From CAZKUN01 sp964555935 (lineage in GTDB: Bacteria; Armatimonadota; Zipacnadia; Zipacnadales; VGFC01): a DNA stretch of 5,600 nt. Below the pieces are notes generated by a model. That model worked only from the letters and a program-made list of their open reading frames with translations, did not search any database and had not been told where the DNA came from. Positions within the stretch are counted from its first letter, which is position 1. Every line of letters starts with the position of its first letter. Shown here one piece after another: positions 5,485-5,600 of the stretch. Location: NCBI GenBank assembly GCA_964555935.1, contig CAZKUN010000409.1, forward strand, positions 1 to 5,600, written 5' to 3'. Made by a program: the position numbers and the translations under genes.

Positions 5485-5548
5485 AGGGTGAATTCCGCGC
5501 GCGGCTGACCCAGCAGCGACCAACCAATCCATCACCACTATTCTCTAT

Positions 5549-5600
5549 CCCGCATTGCCCATATGAGCAGGGAGGTTTTCGGTAGAGGTGCCAAGAAACT
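5549..5600. repeat. Right terminal inverted repeat (52 bp, perfect)
   Basis: Exact reverse complement of 1-52. On the transcribed strand it lies upstream of the four-gene array, with 76 nt between its inner edge and the first start codon. No gene clearly occupies it. Element end versus contig break in a repeat cannot be settled from within the window. Confidence 0.95.

Noticed and set aside
5473..5538. Upstream start for array gene 1 at 5538
   Set aside because: It adds 22 residues before the Tat region and lacks a Shine-Dalgarno; AGGAGGG before ATG 5472 is decisive.
5473..5548. Promoter for the four-gene array between right repeat and first start
   Set aside because: Candidate boxes (TTGCTG with GAATTC, 18-bp spacer) match poorly; not enough to annotate.
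1..5600. Circular molecule indicated by repeated ends
   Set aside because: The end repeats are inverted, not direct, so they do not support simple circular closure.

Overview
The window is GC-rich and all six supported genes lie on the minus strand. The organism cannot be named from this sequence. Four predicted Tat-exported proteins, one Sec-exported Tyr/Arg-rich protein and BlaI/MecI-type operator sites suggest a free-living, high-GC bacterium. No transposase, replication, phage or rRNA/tRNA gene is visible.

Layout, read in the direction of transcription (right to left): the right end is a 52-bp sequence (5549-5600) whose exact reverse complement forms the left end (1-52), so the window is bounded by perfect terminal inverted repeats. 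Just inside the right repeat begins a tight four-gene array (5472 down to 1699; gaps of 56, 42 and about 33 nt). Each gene has a clear Shine-Dalgarno sequence and a twin-arginine signal. The proteins are paralogues of about 277-325 aa with the same order of short conserved blocks and a similar end. The third gene (3487 down to 2653 or 2612) carries a run of eight G that puts its last ~33 codons out of frame; removing one G restores an end closely matching its paralogue. After a 177-nt gap comes a 187-aa membrane protein with an acidic C-terminal region (1521-958). Beyond it are two adjacent 17-bp TACTAC-N5-GTAGTA-like sites (815-854), the likely control region for a 169-aa exported Cys/Tyr/Arg-rich protein (734-225). 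That gene ends in a strong hairpin terminator (162-193).

How the parts work together is inference. The four paralogues look like a co-transcribed, locally duplicated and diversifying family of secreted proteins that I do not recognise. The membrane protein and the Tyr/Arg-rich protein may be accessory, but only proximity suggests this. The terminal inverted repeats raise the possibility that the whole block is a mobilisable, non-autonomous cassette. The window ends exactly at the repeats, so an assembly boundary in a repeated sequence cannot be excluded.
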